Shown here: positions 35,353-43,892 of the stretch, one piece after another
Layout: each line of letters opens with the position of its first letter
Numbering within the stretch: position 1 is the first letter of the stretch
Assembly: GCA_021443545.1 (NCBI GenBank)
Contig: JABUTU010000001.1
Location: 1-58,381, forward strand
Length of the DNA stretch: 58,381 nt
DNA from: Marinilabiliaceae bacterium
GTDB lineage: Bacteria; Bacteroidota; Bacteroidia; Bacteroidales; Marinilabiliaceae
Direction: 5' to 3'
Translations under genes and position numbers: made by a program
Notes under the pieces: generated by a model
What the model was told of the DNA's origin: nothing
Databases searched by the model: none
Seen by the model: only the letters and a program-made list of their open reading frames with translations

Positions 35353-37155
35353 CTACTCTTTTAATAATGACTCAATCTTATCCATCAACTCGTTCATATG
35401 CCTTATGACATTCTCGAATGGTGTACTCTGAAGCATATCAACACCAGCTTTTTGCAGGAGTGCTATCGGATAATCAATACCACCAGATGAGAGGAATGTC
35501 AGATACCTGTCTATCGATTCTTTGTCACCACTTAAAATATTATTTACCAAGGCGTGAGAAGCTACAAACGACGTACTATATTGATATACATAGAACGACC
35601 GATAGAAGTGTGGTATAAACGCCCACTCAATGGCTATCTTATCATCCACATGACAGACGTCCTTCTCGTGACCATAGTATTTTTTCAGGATATCTATGTA
35701 GAGCGACGAAAGTTTTTTGCCAGTTATAGGCTCCTTTCGCTGTGCTATGGCATGCATCTCTCTCTCGAACTCTGCAAACTGTGTCTGACGGAAAAGAGTT
35801 CCCTTATATCCATCAAGAATATTCATAAGAAGAGATATCTTCTCCTCTCTCTTCTCAAGCTTTTGCAGCATCAACTCATCAAGTAGACACTCATTAAGTG
35901 TAGAAGCTACCTCCGCCACAAATATCATATAATGCGAATTATGATATTTCTGGTTCTTATTGCTAAGATAGCTATGCATAGTATGACCTAACTCGTGAAT
36001 AAGTGTTGAGACACTATTAAGCGACCCATTGAAGTTTGTTAGAATATATGGATGTATGTCATAGGCCCCTCCAGTCGAATAGGCTCCACTCGCCTTCCCC
36101 TCGTTTGGCATCACATCAATCCATCGTTCATCAAAGGCCCTTCTAATAACCTTTGAATACTCCTCACCAAGTGGCTTTACCGCTTCCAGTATCAGGCTCT
36201 GTGCCTCCTGATATGTGTATTTCAAATCAATATCTTTAACCACTGGAGCATACAAATCCCAATATTCCAGCTGTTCAACTCCAAGTATTCTCTTGCGCAA
36301 CGAAAGATACCTGTGGAATGTCGGCAATGATGCATTTATGTTTTTAACAAGTGAGTCATAAACATCAAGTGGAATATCTTTATAGTAAAGACGTGACTCA
36401 AGCGTCGAACCGAAATTACGTACTACAGTGCTAAACAAATCCTCTCTAATATGACCTGCCATCAGCTCTCCTATAGTTCCCTCAAAACTCTTGTATGTAT
36501 CCCAGAATTTATTAAACGACTCTTGTCTATCCTCCCTGACACTACTCTCTCTCTGCTTTACAAACTCTGCATGGTCGAGTCTGACCTCCTTGCCATCTGA
36601 GAGTTTCATTGTTGGCCATGGCATCTCTGCATCAGTCAGGATATCATATGTATCAGAAGGGACATCACCCAAGATGGATGTCTTTGAAAGGACCTCTTCC
36701 TCTTTGTCGCTCAGGACATGTGCCCTCTGTTTTCGGATTGCATCAAAAGTCATATGGTATTCCTTAAGACGTTCGTCTCTCTCCAGTTCCATAAGACGTT
36801 CATCGCTAACTAACGACAACTCTGGATCAACAAAGGATGTAGCCTGGCTATAATCAACAAAAACCAGTTCGAGGCGTTTCTGACGCTCCTGATTATCTGT
36901 ATCTCTCAAATCCTGATCCACAAGCAGATGAGCATAAGTTGCAAGCTGGTTACCTTTCTTATCTATTTCATTTGAGATCTCCATAAAGGCATGCAGACTA
37001 TCTGCACTGTCGGCTATATGCCCCTTCATCGATGGTATCTTACCCATCAATAATCGTAGTTCTTCGAGGTCAGATTCCCACTCATCACTTGTGGCATAGA
37101 TATCCTCGACTCTCCATTTATATTGTTCTTCTATCTCTGTTCTTTCCTGTGACAT
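35353..37155 (-). CDS. pepF: Oligoendopeptidase F
   Basis: PepF is a cytoplasmic M3-family zinc peptidase that cleaves oligopeptides. The 600-aa protein has the long helical N-terminal domain (starting with TEIEEQYKWRVEDIYATSDEW) and the catalytic motif HELGH at residues 387-391, with the third ligand Glu expected in the following EVASTLNE. Length is typical of PepF. It lies between the nuclease and rlmB genes with gaps of seven and two bases in the same operon. There is no signal peptide. Confidence 0.94.
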   Translation of the reverse strand: MSQERTEIEEQYKWRVEDIYATSDEWESDLEELRLLMGKIPSMKGHIADSADSLHAFMEISNEIDKKGNQLATYAHLLVDQDLRDTDNQERQKRLELVFVDYSQATSFVDPELSLVSDERLMELERDERLKEYHMTFDAIRKQRAHVLSDKEEEVLSKTSILGDVPSDTYDILTDAEMPWPTMKLSDGKEVRLDHAEFVKQRESSVREDRQESFNKFWDTYKSFEGTIGELMAGHIREDLFSTVVRNFGSTLESRLYYKDIPLDVYDSLVKNINASLPTFHRYLSLRKRILGVEQLEYWDLYAPVVKDIDLKYTYQEAQSLILEAVKPLGEEYSKVIRRAFDERWIDVMPNEGKASGAYSTGGAYDIHPYILTNFNGSLNSVSTLIHELGHTMHSYLSNKNQKYHNSHYMIFVAEVASTLNECLLDELMLQKLEKREEKISLLMNILDGYKGTLFRQTQFAEFEREMHAIAQRKEPITGKKLSSLYIDILKKYYGHEKDVCHVDDKIAIEWAFIPHFYRSFYVYQYSTSFVASHALVNNILSGDKESIDRYLTFLSSGGIDYPIALLQKAGVDMLQSTPFENVIRHMNELMDKIESLLKE

Positions 37156-37162
37156 TCATTTA

Positions 37163-38314
37163 TCATTTTAGTCCATTCCATTGCGAAATATCATAATGGC
37201 TCTCGACATCCTTCTCTATCTCATCGTCAAGATTACAAAAGAAGTCAATTCCTGTCAGCGCCTCAAGTTCATCAATTGTTACGCAGTTACTGGCATACGA
37301 GTATGGCTCTGAATAGCCTGTAGTATGTTCCATAAGAATTCCGAGTGCCTTATAGGTATCTTTTTTCTGGCATAACAATGCCATGAAGTAATAGCTTGGC
37401 ACTGGCATACCTCTATACCACCCTTGAATGCAATCATCCTCTATCGTACCTCCCTTAACAACGTATAGTGTATCTCTGAAAGCTGTATTACGTCCTAAAC
37501 CCTGAACATAGCTCTCAAGACTCTCCCATACTCCCTGGTTGAAAACCGACAACTGAGGACTAATATTGGAGAGATAGAAGGTAAACTCATTTCCCTTTTG
37601 AGAGTATAGCCTATCAGCTGAGGCGCACAGATGTCCTCTGTCATATCCGTCGGCATTTGACCCCTTATAATCTGCCAAAGTAGTACGACAAGCCTCTGGC
37701 AGAAATGTATCTTCCTGAAATGGGTCACCACCCCATTCTGTTTTCGTCCAGCTACTACGGCTCCAATTCTTCTGCGCTGTATAGTCGTTGAAAGAAAAAG
37801 CCACCCATCGTGAATGTCTCTTCTCTGGGTCCCACTCAACAACAAACGAGAGTACACTATCCGCCAAACTCTCTTCGTATGAAAGTAACGGTCGCGCAAT
37901 ATTTCCATATTTTAGAGCTGGCACTTCGATTCGTTTCAACCAGTCACCATCTGCTATTGTCACGTTTACACTCCCCTTCCCTGGCTTTTGCGTCACTATA
38001 ATCTGCGACTTTATAGCTCCACACTCCAAAAGTATCAATGCCATTCGTTGTAACGTTGTTGGATTAGCATCAACTACAATCTCAACCGATTCGCTTCCCT
38101 TACCTGACTTTTGTGATAATGATACCCACGACTGATTGGACGACAGTAACCATGTTCCATTGGCATTAACATCAACACTGCACACCATACCTTCTGCGGG
38201 CACAGCTGACATATCCACTTCTGCTTTGAGAGAGGCAAATTCACCATTATCATTGGAGCAGGCCGACAATAAAAGTAATAGAAAAAATATAGTATCAAAA
38301 AAACAACGCTTCAT
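37163..38314 (-). CDS. Secreted DNA/RNA non-specific endonuclease lipoprotein with BACON-like domain
   Basis: The 383-aa protein has a lipoprotein signal (LLLLLSACSN). A beta-sandwich resembling BACON domains follows (about residues 25-110, with the GTWLLSSNQSWVSLS pattern), then the NucA-type nuclease domain. The nuclease motif DRGH lies near residue 225 (His 228), and NISPQ supplies the metal-binding Asn. These enzymes hydrolyse extracellular DNA and RNA for nutrient or nucleotide scavenging. Domain order matches Bacteroidetes secreted nucleases. It sits between the putrescine-pathway gene and pepF in the run. Confidence 0.88.
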   Translation of the reverse strand: MKRCFFDTIFFLLLLLSACSNDNGEFASLKAEVDMSAVPAEGMVCSVDVNANGTWLLSSNQSWVSLSQKSGKGSESVEIVVDANPTTLQRMALILLECGAIKSQIIVTQKPGKGSVNVTIADGDWLKRIEVPALKYGNIARPLLSYEESLADSVLSFVVEWDPEKRHSRWVAFSFNDYTAQKNWSRSSWTKTEWGGDPFQEDTFLPEACRTTLADYKGSNADGYDRGHLCASADRLYSQKGNEFTFYLSNISPQLSVFNQGVWESLESYVQGLGRNTAFRDTLYVVKGGTIEDDCIQGWYRGMPVPSYYFMALLCQKKDTYKALGILMEHTTGYSEPYSYASNCVTIDELEALTGIDFFCNLDDEIEKDVESHYDISQWNGLK

Positions 38315-38320
38315 ACTACA

Positions 38321-39196
38321 TCAATTGAGAAAACGTTTTGTAATACCAGCATAATTTTCGATACGACGATCTCTCAAGAATGGCCATATACGACGCACAT
38401 CCTCACTACGCTTCATGTCGACATCAACAACATTCGCCACCGCTCTATCGTGCGGAGCTTTGTAAAGCAACTCTCCTTGAGGACCTGCCACAAAGCTACC
38501 TCCCCAAAAGAGTATTCCTCCTGTCACACCAGAAGGATCTGCCTCATAACCCACTCTATTCACCGCCACGACAGGCAATCCGTTCGCTACAGCATGACCG
38601 CGTTGAACTGTCTCCCATGCTCCATGCTGACGTTTTTTCTCCTCCTGTGTGTCGCTACTCTCCCACCCTATAGCCGTCGGATATATCAGAATCTCAGCTC
38701 CTGATAGAGCCATGAGACGTGCTGCTTCTGGATACCACTGATCCCAGCAAACCATAACGCCGAGACGCCCAACTGATGTATCTATCGGCTCAAATCCAAT
38801 ATCTCCGGGAGTAAAATAAAACTTCTCGTAGTAGGCAGGGTCATCTGGGATATGCATCTTTCTGTACTTGCCTGCCACAGAACCATCTTTATCAAAAACT
38901 ACGGCTGTATTATGATACAAACCAATTGCTCTCTTTTCAAAAAGGGACGTTACAAGAACTACTCCACATCGTTTTGCAACTGCCGAGTAAAAGTCGATTG
39001 ATGGGCCTGGTATCGGCTCTGCTAAGTCAAAATTATTTACATCTTCAACCTGACAGAAATATGGTGTATTGTGCAACTCTTGCAAAACAACTAACTCGGC
39101 ACCTTGCTGGGCACACTCCTCAATACGCTTTGCCAATAACTGCTTATTGGCTTCTATATCACTCGTTATCTGTTCTTGTATTACTCCTACTTTCAT
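38321..39196 (-). CDS. aguB: N-carbamoylputrescine amidase
   Basis: This nitrilase-superfamily enzyme converts N-carbamoylputrescine to putrescine, CO2 and ammonia. The 291-aa protein shows the triad E40 (LVVLQELHN), K113 (YRKMHIPDD) and C150 (MVCWDQWYPEAAR). It lies two bases after the agmatine deiminase gene, the normal pairing for this route. A general carbon-nitrogen hydrolase is the alternative, but the neighbour makes the putrescine role very likely. Confidence 0.93.
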   Translation of the reverse strand: MKVGVIQEQITSDIEANKQLLAKRIEECAQQGAELVVLQELHNTPYFCQVEDVNNFDLAEPIPGPSIDFYSAVAKRCGVVLVTSLFEKRAIGLYHNTAVVFDKDGSVAGKYRKMHIPDDPAYYEKFYFTPGDIGFEPIDTSVGRLGVMVCWDQWYPEAARLMALSGAEILIYPTAIGWESSDTQEEKKRQHGAWETVQRGHAVANGLPVVAVNRVGYEADPSGVTGGILFWGGSFVAGPQGELLYKAPHDRAVANVVDVDMKRSEDVRRIWPFLRDRRIENYAGITKRFLN

Positions 39197-39198
39197 AA

Positions 39199-40218
39199 CT
39201 ATCTAACATATTGCATTGTGACACAATGAAGTGAACCATGCTGACGAATCAATGCCGAGCAATCTATAGGAAGAACCTTTTTCGCCGGAAAAGCCTCCAC
39301 CATAAGCGAGATAGCTTGCAAATCTTGTGGCACATCATACACGGGCAAGAGAATCACGTCATTGACATATAGGAAATTAGCATACGTCGCAGGCAACCTT
39401 TCCCCTGTCTCGCAGTCATATTTCACCTGTGGATATGGCAAGCCGACCAGCTTATAAGGCTTCCCTTCTTGTGTTCTGAAAGATGCCAGCTCCTTCTCCA
39501 TCAACCTAAGACCCTCGTAGTCCACATCTGCCTCATCCGATGGAGGTGTCAAATAAACGATTGTATCCTCTGGTGCAAATCTTGCTAACGTATCAATATG
39601 TCCATCGGTATCATCACCTGTCAACGACCCATGTTCTGTCCACAGAACTCGCTTTACCCCAGTATACTCCATTAAACGTCTCTCAACCTCCTCACGTGAA
39701 AAACCGTTACGGTTCACAGATGTCATGCAATGCTCTGAGGTCATCAGTGTTCCGTTTCCATCCGACTCGACAGCTCCGCCTTCGAGAACCATGTCGTAGT
39801 GCGACTCGTAGAGATAACCCATTGCAGAGAGAGACTGACTATAAACCTCGCGACCAATCTTATTGTCCTTGTCTGCTGCAAATTTCAGTCCCCATCCATT
39901 AAACTGGAAATCAAGCAACAACCTACGCTCTTCATCCACCTTAATGGTCAGTGGTGAATGGTCTCGAGCCCATGTATCATTAATCTCCGTCTCTACAAAG
40001 GAAACCCGATTCGACTCACCAATTACGTCGGACACACTCTTCAATGTCTCCTCCTTGGAACGTGTGACAATAAGCACGTCAACCGACGTCTCCCTAAGCA
40101 ATGCCGAGAGTATAGAACGATAGCATTCTACAACCTCTTCAAACATATATGACCAGTCCGTATCCTCATTAGGCCACGTCAACTGTATCATATGAACCTC
40201 TTCCCATTCTGCGGGCAT
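39199..40218 (-). CDS. aguA: Agmatine deiminase
   Basis: AguA converts agmatine to N-carbamoylputrescine. I start at the Met of MPAEWEEVHMIQLTWP (codon 10 of a longer frame starting at 40245), because this matches the family and avoids overlap with the preceding gene. Motifs include TWPNEDTDW, TWARDHSPL, EGGAVESDGNGT (substrate), TDGHIDTLARF, and the nucleophile Cys near the C-terminus (C332 from this start, in GSLHCVTMQ). Length is about 339 aa. With aguB it forms the agmatine-to-putrescine pathway; arginine decarboxylase is not in the window. Confidence 0.93.
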   Translation of the reverse strand: MPAEWEEVHMIQLTWPNEDTDWSYMFEEVVECYRSILSALLRETSVDVLIVTRSKEETLKSVSDVIGESNRVSFVETEINDTWARDHSPLTIKVDEERRLLLDFQFNGWGLKFAADKDNKIGREVYSQSLSAMGYLYESHYDMVLEGGAVESDGNGTLMTSEHCMTSVNRNGFSREEVERRLMEYTGVKRVLWTEHGSLTGDDTDGHIDTLARFAPEDTIVYLTPPSDEADVDYEGLRLMEKELASFRTQEGKPYKLVGLPYPQVKYDCETGERLPATYANFLYVNDVILLPVYDVPQDLQAISLMVEAFPAKKVLPIDCSALIRQHGSLHCVTMQYVR

Positions 40219-40228
40219 TCGTCGTTTT

Positions 40229-40510
40229 TCACTCCCCGCTCGCATCTTGACGCTTATTGCTGTCTATATTATCTTTATAACACATCTTGCACTCTCGGCG
40301 TCCTACTGCTTGAGCTGCACGCAATGAAATGGCAGATACGTCACCATTGCATAAGGCCAAACCTCTACATTTCTCTGTGCGATGATAACACTTTGATTGA
40401 GAACCAGAACATACATACACATCTGGATTATCATTTTCAGATGTTTCATCTGCCATATTGAAACCAATGCCGATTATGAGCATCGCTATTAGAGATACCA
40501 ACTTTTTCAT
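40229..40510 (-). CDS. Small exported Cys-rich protein
   Basis: The start at 40510 (MKKLVSLIAMLIIGIGFNMA) gives a signal peptide and a mature part of about 70 residues. Cysteines lie in VYVCSGSQSKCYH, EKCRGLALC and RRECKMCYKD, a pattern seen in small Bacteroidetes proteins resembling the Ada metal-binding fold (recollected). A metal-binding or disulfide role is possible. A -7 motif at 40531-40538 places it first in the nine-gene run, ten bases before aguA. Confidence 0.65.
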   Translation of the reverse strand: MKKLVSLIAMLIIGIGFNMADETSENDNPDVYVCSGSQSKCYHRTEKCRGLALCNGDVSAISLRAAQAVGRRECKMCYKDNIDSNKRQDASGE

Positions 40511-40530
40511 TGTGTCACATATTAGATGTC

Positions 40531-40538
40531 CAAAGTTA
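40531..40538 (-). promoter_or_regulatory. Promoter for the aguA-aguB operon
   Basis: TAACTTTG on the minus strand matches TAnnTTTG, 21 bases before the small exported protein. It likely drives all nine minus-strand genes down to 30102. Confidence 0.6.
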
Positions 40539-40570
40539 AGTAATATATTCGATTCATACAAAGAAGAAAC

Positions 40571-40597
40571 GGTGCATCATACTTAATATGATACACC
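40571..40597 (-). terminator. Terminator of the TM2-CD225-DUF2752 unit
   Basis: On the minus strand GGTGTATCATA pairs with TATGATGCACC (one T-G wobble), followed by a pyrimidine-rich tail. It closely matches the hairpin at 42029-42060. Confidence 0.7.
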
Positions 40598-40609
40598 GCA
40601 TCTCTATTC

Positions 40610-40996
40610 TTAGCATGCGAAAAAATTTCTAAGCACAAACCACAAGAGCGTAACAACCAAGACTACGAATGAGAGATGCCTGCTGAAAACCATTTTATGG
40701 AGTAGTGGCTTTCTCTCTTTCATGACATCTGCGACTATAAGCACAGCCAAAAGGGGCATCATTGCAAACAAGAAGGCATTCTGCCGAAAGGCCTCTGCTA
40801 TGTCGAGATGAACAATACTATAAAGCGCTCTTTGCGAACCGCACCCAGGGCAACTTAAACCCGTCAGTGTCTGGAACAAACATCTCGGAAATAAGGCAAC
40901 TTCACGTGGGTCATATAAGTAGTACACGCACAATAGTCCGACAACTGCTACCACCCCCAGTGACAGAAATAAAATCCTTCGGATCATACCTCTCAC
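40610..40996 (-). CDS. DUF2752 membrane protein
   Basis: The 128-aa protein has three predicted transmembrane helices. The DUF2752 signature LTGLSCPGCGSQRALY (about residue 45) has its CPxCGxxRA core; the function of the family is unknown. It is last in a three-gene unit with the CD225-type (25-base gap) and TM2-type genes; co-occurrence of these three small membrane proteins is common in Bacteroidetes. A terminator follows. Confidence 0.85.
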   Translation of the reverse strand: MRGMIRRILFLSLGVVAVVGLLCVYYLYDPREVALFPRCLFQTLTGLSCPGCGSQRALYSIVHLDIAEAFRQNAFLFAMMPLLAVLIVADVMKERKPLLHKMVFSRHLSFVVLVVTLLWFVLRNFFAC

Positions 40997-41021
40997 AAGA
41001 AGTTATTGTTTTGCAAAACTG

Positions 41022-41414
41022 TCAGAATGTTCTTCCTATAGATGAGAGAAAGGCAAAGCCACCCAAAGCAACATAAAAGATGACATACAAAATACAAATA
41101 AAAACCGAAACCCCTATCGACCAATTACCCCATAAACTTGCCTTACGACTTGCAGATAGAGCACCCTGATAATCACCTGCCGCATATAGACTATCAACCT
41201 TACAAGCGTATACTATTGCAACCACACCAAGTGGCAAACAACATAAAATTGTTGCTATAATAGCCTTGGCCAAATGCGTATCAGGTTTTCTATTCATAGC
41301 ACCATCCCCATTACAATTTTCTAACGATTTGATGGGATGACCGCAATGCGGACACTGACGGGCCTCTGACGAGATTTCAGCCCCACAAGAGGGACAAACA
41401 ATAAGTTGCGCCAT
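41022..41414 (-). CDS. Zinc-ribbon plus CD225/dispanin membrane protein
   Basis: Start at 41414 (MAQLIVCPSCGAEISSEA); two codons upstream is another Met. The N-terminal zinc ribbon carries C7/C10 and a second pair in QCPHCGHPI. A CD225/dispanin-type hairpin follows, with two helices (HLAKAIIATILCCLPLGVVA and a second after GNWSIGVSVF) and the family core SLYAAGDYQGALSASRKA. Eukaryotic relatives are IFITM proteins; the bacterial role is unknown. It sits 11 bases after the TM2-type gene. Confidence 0.85.
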   Translation of the reverse strand: MAQLIVCPSCGAEISSEARQCPHCGHPIKSLENCNGDGAMNRKPDTHLAKAIIATILCCLPLGVVAIVYACKVDSLYAAGDYQGALSASRKASLWGNWSIGVSVFICILYVIFYVALGGFAFLSSIGRTF

Positions 41415-41425
41415 ACACAATGAAA

Positions 41426-41878
41426 TTATATTGGAAATGTTTTGTCAGACTCGATATAGTTCGACTCAAAATAGGCATTGTCCTTAGTGAACAATATGAT
41501 TCCTTGTACAATACTGAAAATACTTGTTACGACGCCAAGCGATCCACAGGTAACCAATGTAACGGCAAGAAAAACAATACCTGCCGTATTCTTTCCTACA
41601 TAGAAGAACTGAACACCAAAGGCTCCTAACAAGATTGCTAAAACGGCCGTCATACCTCTGCTCTTACCCGAAGGTCCATTCGCGAAAGGATCTTCAGAAT
41701 TACTTTTCCGTCGTGGATTAGGAGCTCCACACTGCGGACATGCCGAGGCTTGTGCTGAATAGGTACAATCACAATCTGCACAATGAACCTTAACCACCTG
41801 TGGCTGTCCACACTTAGGACACACCGTAGCCTCTTCTGATATATCAGCGCCACAAACACTACATTTCGTTAATGCCAT
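41426..41878 (-). CDS. Zinc-ribbon plus TM2-domain protein
   Basis: Start at 41878 (MALTKCSVCGADISEE) is placed by the promoter at 41926-41933 and by the zinc ribbon; a longer frame to 41965 is rejected. There are four CxxC pairs (two zinc ribbons, about residues 6-50), then a TM2 domain (about residues 70-125: AVLAILLGAFGVQFFYVGK, then a second hydrophobic segment). Function is unknown; TM2 proteins are widespread small membrane proteins. It is first in the three-gene unit. Confidence 0.85.
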   Translation of the reverse strand: MALTKCSVCGADISEEATVCPKCGQPQVVKVHCADCDCTYSAQASACPQCGAPNPRRKSNSEDPFANGPSGKSRGMTAVLAILLGAFGVQFFYVGKNTAGIVFLAVTLVTCGSLGVVTSIFSIVQGIILFTKDNAYFESNYIESDKTFPI

Positions 41879-41925
41879 ATCAAAAAATTTACTTCTGGGC
41901 ATCCACGCACCCATTGTTACCTCTG

Positions 41926-41933
41926 CAAATATA
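41926..41933 (-). promoter_or_regulatory. Promoter for the TM2-CD225-DUF2752 unit
   Basis: TATATTTG on the minus strand, giving a 5' leader of about 40 bases. Confidence 0.6.
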
Positions 41934-42028
41934 GAATTATAAAATGATATACAGCCAAAGTTCAAAACTTTTTTGCGTTCTCTGTAACGATTTTTCTCTG
42001 AAAAATAGGATATTCACAAAAAGAAATC

Positions 42029-42060
42029 AGGGTGCATCATAATGGAATATGATACACCCT
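42029..42060 (-). terminator. Terminator of mdh
   Basis: AGGGTGTATCAT pairs with ATGATGCACCCT on the minus strand, with one T-G wobble, and is followed by GATTTCTTTTTG. It is a sister of the hairpin at 40571-40597. Confidence 0.75.
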
Positions 42061-42094
42061 AACTATTTTGAATTATCTAATGATACCCGAAGGA

Positions 42095-43024
42095 TTACTT
42101 CATTGTATCAAGAACCTTCATAACGTCGAGAACGTGCTGACGGCTTGTCTGGAGAAGAGCCATCTCATCCTTTGTAAGTTTGAGCTTAAGAACCTTCTCA
42201 ACACCCTTCTTACCAAGAACAACAGGCACGCCAAGATAGCAATCGTCTATGCCATATTCACCCTCGAGTTTAACGCAACAAGGGAAAACACGCTTCTGAT
42301 CCTTGATAATTGCCTCTACCATCTGTGCAGCGGCTGCTCCTGGAGCATACCATGCAGATGTACCCATGAGCTTAACAAGCTCGCCTCCACCTACCTTTGT
42401 GCGCTCAACAATAGCCTCAAGCTTCTTCTTGTCGATGAGTTCTGTTACAGGAATACCACCAACTGTTGTATAACGTGGCAGTGGAACCATTGTATCGCCA
42501 TGACCACCGAGGAGAACAGCCTGAATATCCTTAACGCTAACACCAAGAGCCTCTGACAGGAATGCCTTGTAACGTGCTGTATCGAGAACACCAGCCATAC
42601 CAATCACACGGTTGCGTGGGAACTTAGATGTAAGATGTGCCTGATAAGTCATCACGTCAAGAGGATTCGAAACGATGATGATGACAGCCTTAGGACTATA
42701 CTTAACGATGTTCTCAACAACGCTCTTTACAATACCTGCGTTCACTCCGATAAGATCATCGCGTGACATTCCTGGCTTACGTGGAAGACCACTTGTGATG
42801 ACTACAACATCTGATTTAGCTGTACGGCTATAATCATTTGTTACACCTACTGTCTTTGAGTCGTATTGAGTAATCGGCGACTTCTGGAAAATATCAAGAG
42901 CCTTACCCTCTGCAACACCTTCCTTGATGTCGAGCAATACAATCTCGTTAGCTACCTCTCTGTAGGCCAAAACGTCAGCGACCGTAGCGCCTACGTTACC
43001 TGCTCCAACTACTGTAACTTTCAT
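42095..43024 (-). CDS. mdh: Malate dehydrogenase
   Basis: The enzyme interconverts malate and oxaloacetate with NAD. The start at 43024 (MKVTVVGAGNVGATVADVLA) gives 309 aa; a longer frame to 43090 overlaps the promoter region. It has the NAD-binding GAGNVGAT, the substrate loop with RKPGMSRDD (Arg selecting malate over lactate), NPLDVMTY and the catalytic His in GGHGDTMVPL. It belongs to the LDH-like malate dehydrogenase type. In anaerobic Bacteroidetes it serves the reductive branch towards fumarate and succinate. It is monocistronic, with a promoter at 43088-43095 and a terminator at 42029-42060. Confidence 0.94.
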   Translation of the reverse strand: MKVTVVGAGNVGATVADVLAYREVANEIVLLDIKEGVAEGKALDIFQKSPITQYDSKTVGVTNDYSRTAKSDVVVITSGLPRKPGMSRDDLIGVNAGIVKSVVENIVKYSPKAVIIIVSNPLDVMTYQAHLTSKFPRNRVIGMAGVLDTARYKAFLSEALGVSVKDIQAVLLGGHGDTMVPLPRYTTVGGIPVTELIDKKKLEAIVERTKVGGGELVKLMGTSAWYAPGAAAAQMVEAIIKDQKRVFPCCVKLEGEYGIDDCYLGVPVVLGKKGVEKVLKLKLTKDEMALLQTSRQHVLDVMKVLDTMK

Positions 43025-43087
43025 TGTGTTCTGATTTAATATTTTGTATTTTGTGTTAATTTCATACGTGTTTCTCGTATCTGTTCG

Positions 43088-43095
43088 CAAAGATA
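43088..43095 (-). promoter_or_regulatory. Promoter -7 element for mdh
   Basis: TATCTTTG on the minus strand, giving a leader of about 55 bases. The 104 bases between here and the nitroreductase hold nothing else I recognise. Confidence 0.65.
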
Positions 43096-43199
43096 ATACC
43101 TATTTCAACAACATGTAACAATTATGGAAAAATTTCTTCAATAAATAAAGTTCCCACTTATTCTTAAGAACGGCATCACAATGCAAGCGTATCTCCTCC

Positions 43200-43709
43200 T
43201 CAGACGAAACGGGATACTTCTTCCAAAGACTTCCTCATTTTCACTTTTTCCTCAACTTTAGCTGCCACTCCAATAGGAAGCATCACTACAGGTTCGAGAT
43301 AATCTGGTAAATTCAGGGCTTGCGACACCTTTAACGACTCGAAGTTACAGACCCAACAGGTGGAGAGTCCCATTGATGTCGCCTTCAATGTCATATGATC
43401 AGTGGCTATTGCAATGTCTATATCGGCATGGTCCTTGCCATCGTTTCCCCTGTGCCAACTCTCGTTATGATTAGCTACTACAACAATAATACAATGGGCC
43501 GTACGAAACCAATCACGAGGATAGGCTTCATACAATTTTTCAAGAGCGCTTTGCGACCGGACTGCATAGAAAATCCAAGGCTGACGGTTCACGGCTGAAG
43601 GAGCCAAACGACCAGCCTCCAAGACCTCATTCAACTGAATATCTGTAGGGACGGCTTCTGCATAACTTCTGACAGAGACTCGTTTCTGAATTATCTGATT
43701 TATATCCAT
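43200..43709 (-). CDS. Nitroreductase-family flavoprotein
   Basis: Start at 43709 (MDINQIIQKRVSVRSYAEAVP) gives 169 aa and matches the family; a longer frame to 43775 is less likely. Motifs are RVSVRSY (FMN phosphate contacts), APSAVNRQPW, and a C-terminal VVMLPIGVAA with a basic tail. The short length suggests a compact NfsB/nitroreductase-like enzyme using NAD(P)H and FMN. The physiological electron acceptor is unknown. It is divergent from the HD-domain gene beginning at 43893. Confidence 0.85.
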   Translation of the reverse strand: MDINQIIQKRVSVRSYAEAVPTDIQLNEVLEAGRLAPSAVNRQPWIFYAVRSQSALEKLYEAYPRDWFRTAHCIIVVVANHNESWHRGNDGKDHADIDIAIATDHMTLKATSMGLSTCWVCNFESLKVSQALNLPDYLEPVVMLPIGVAAKVEEKVKMRKSLEEVSRFV

Positions 43710-43808
43710 AATTATTGATTTGCTATTAAGTACAGAAAACGCAAAGCTCGCTTTAGTCTTCCAGAACGTGGTCAACTTGAGCGGAAATCAAAGTTAATAA
43801 ATTTGAGT

Positions 43809-43839
43809 TTTGACAGTACAAAAATAGTTGATAAATTTG
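43809..43839 (+). promoter_or_regulatory. Promoter for the HD-glucosaminidase-DgkB-MATE operon
   Basis: TTTG at 43809-43812 and TAAATTTG at 43832-43839 have a 19-base spacer, an ideal match. A second TAAATTTG lies at 43798-43805. Confidence 0.8.
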
Positions 43840-43892
43840 CGTTTGAAACATTGCAGTTAGTCGTTCGTCACTCTTTAATTCAGATACGTTAT

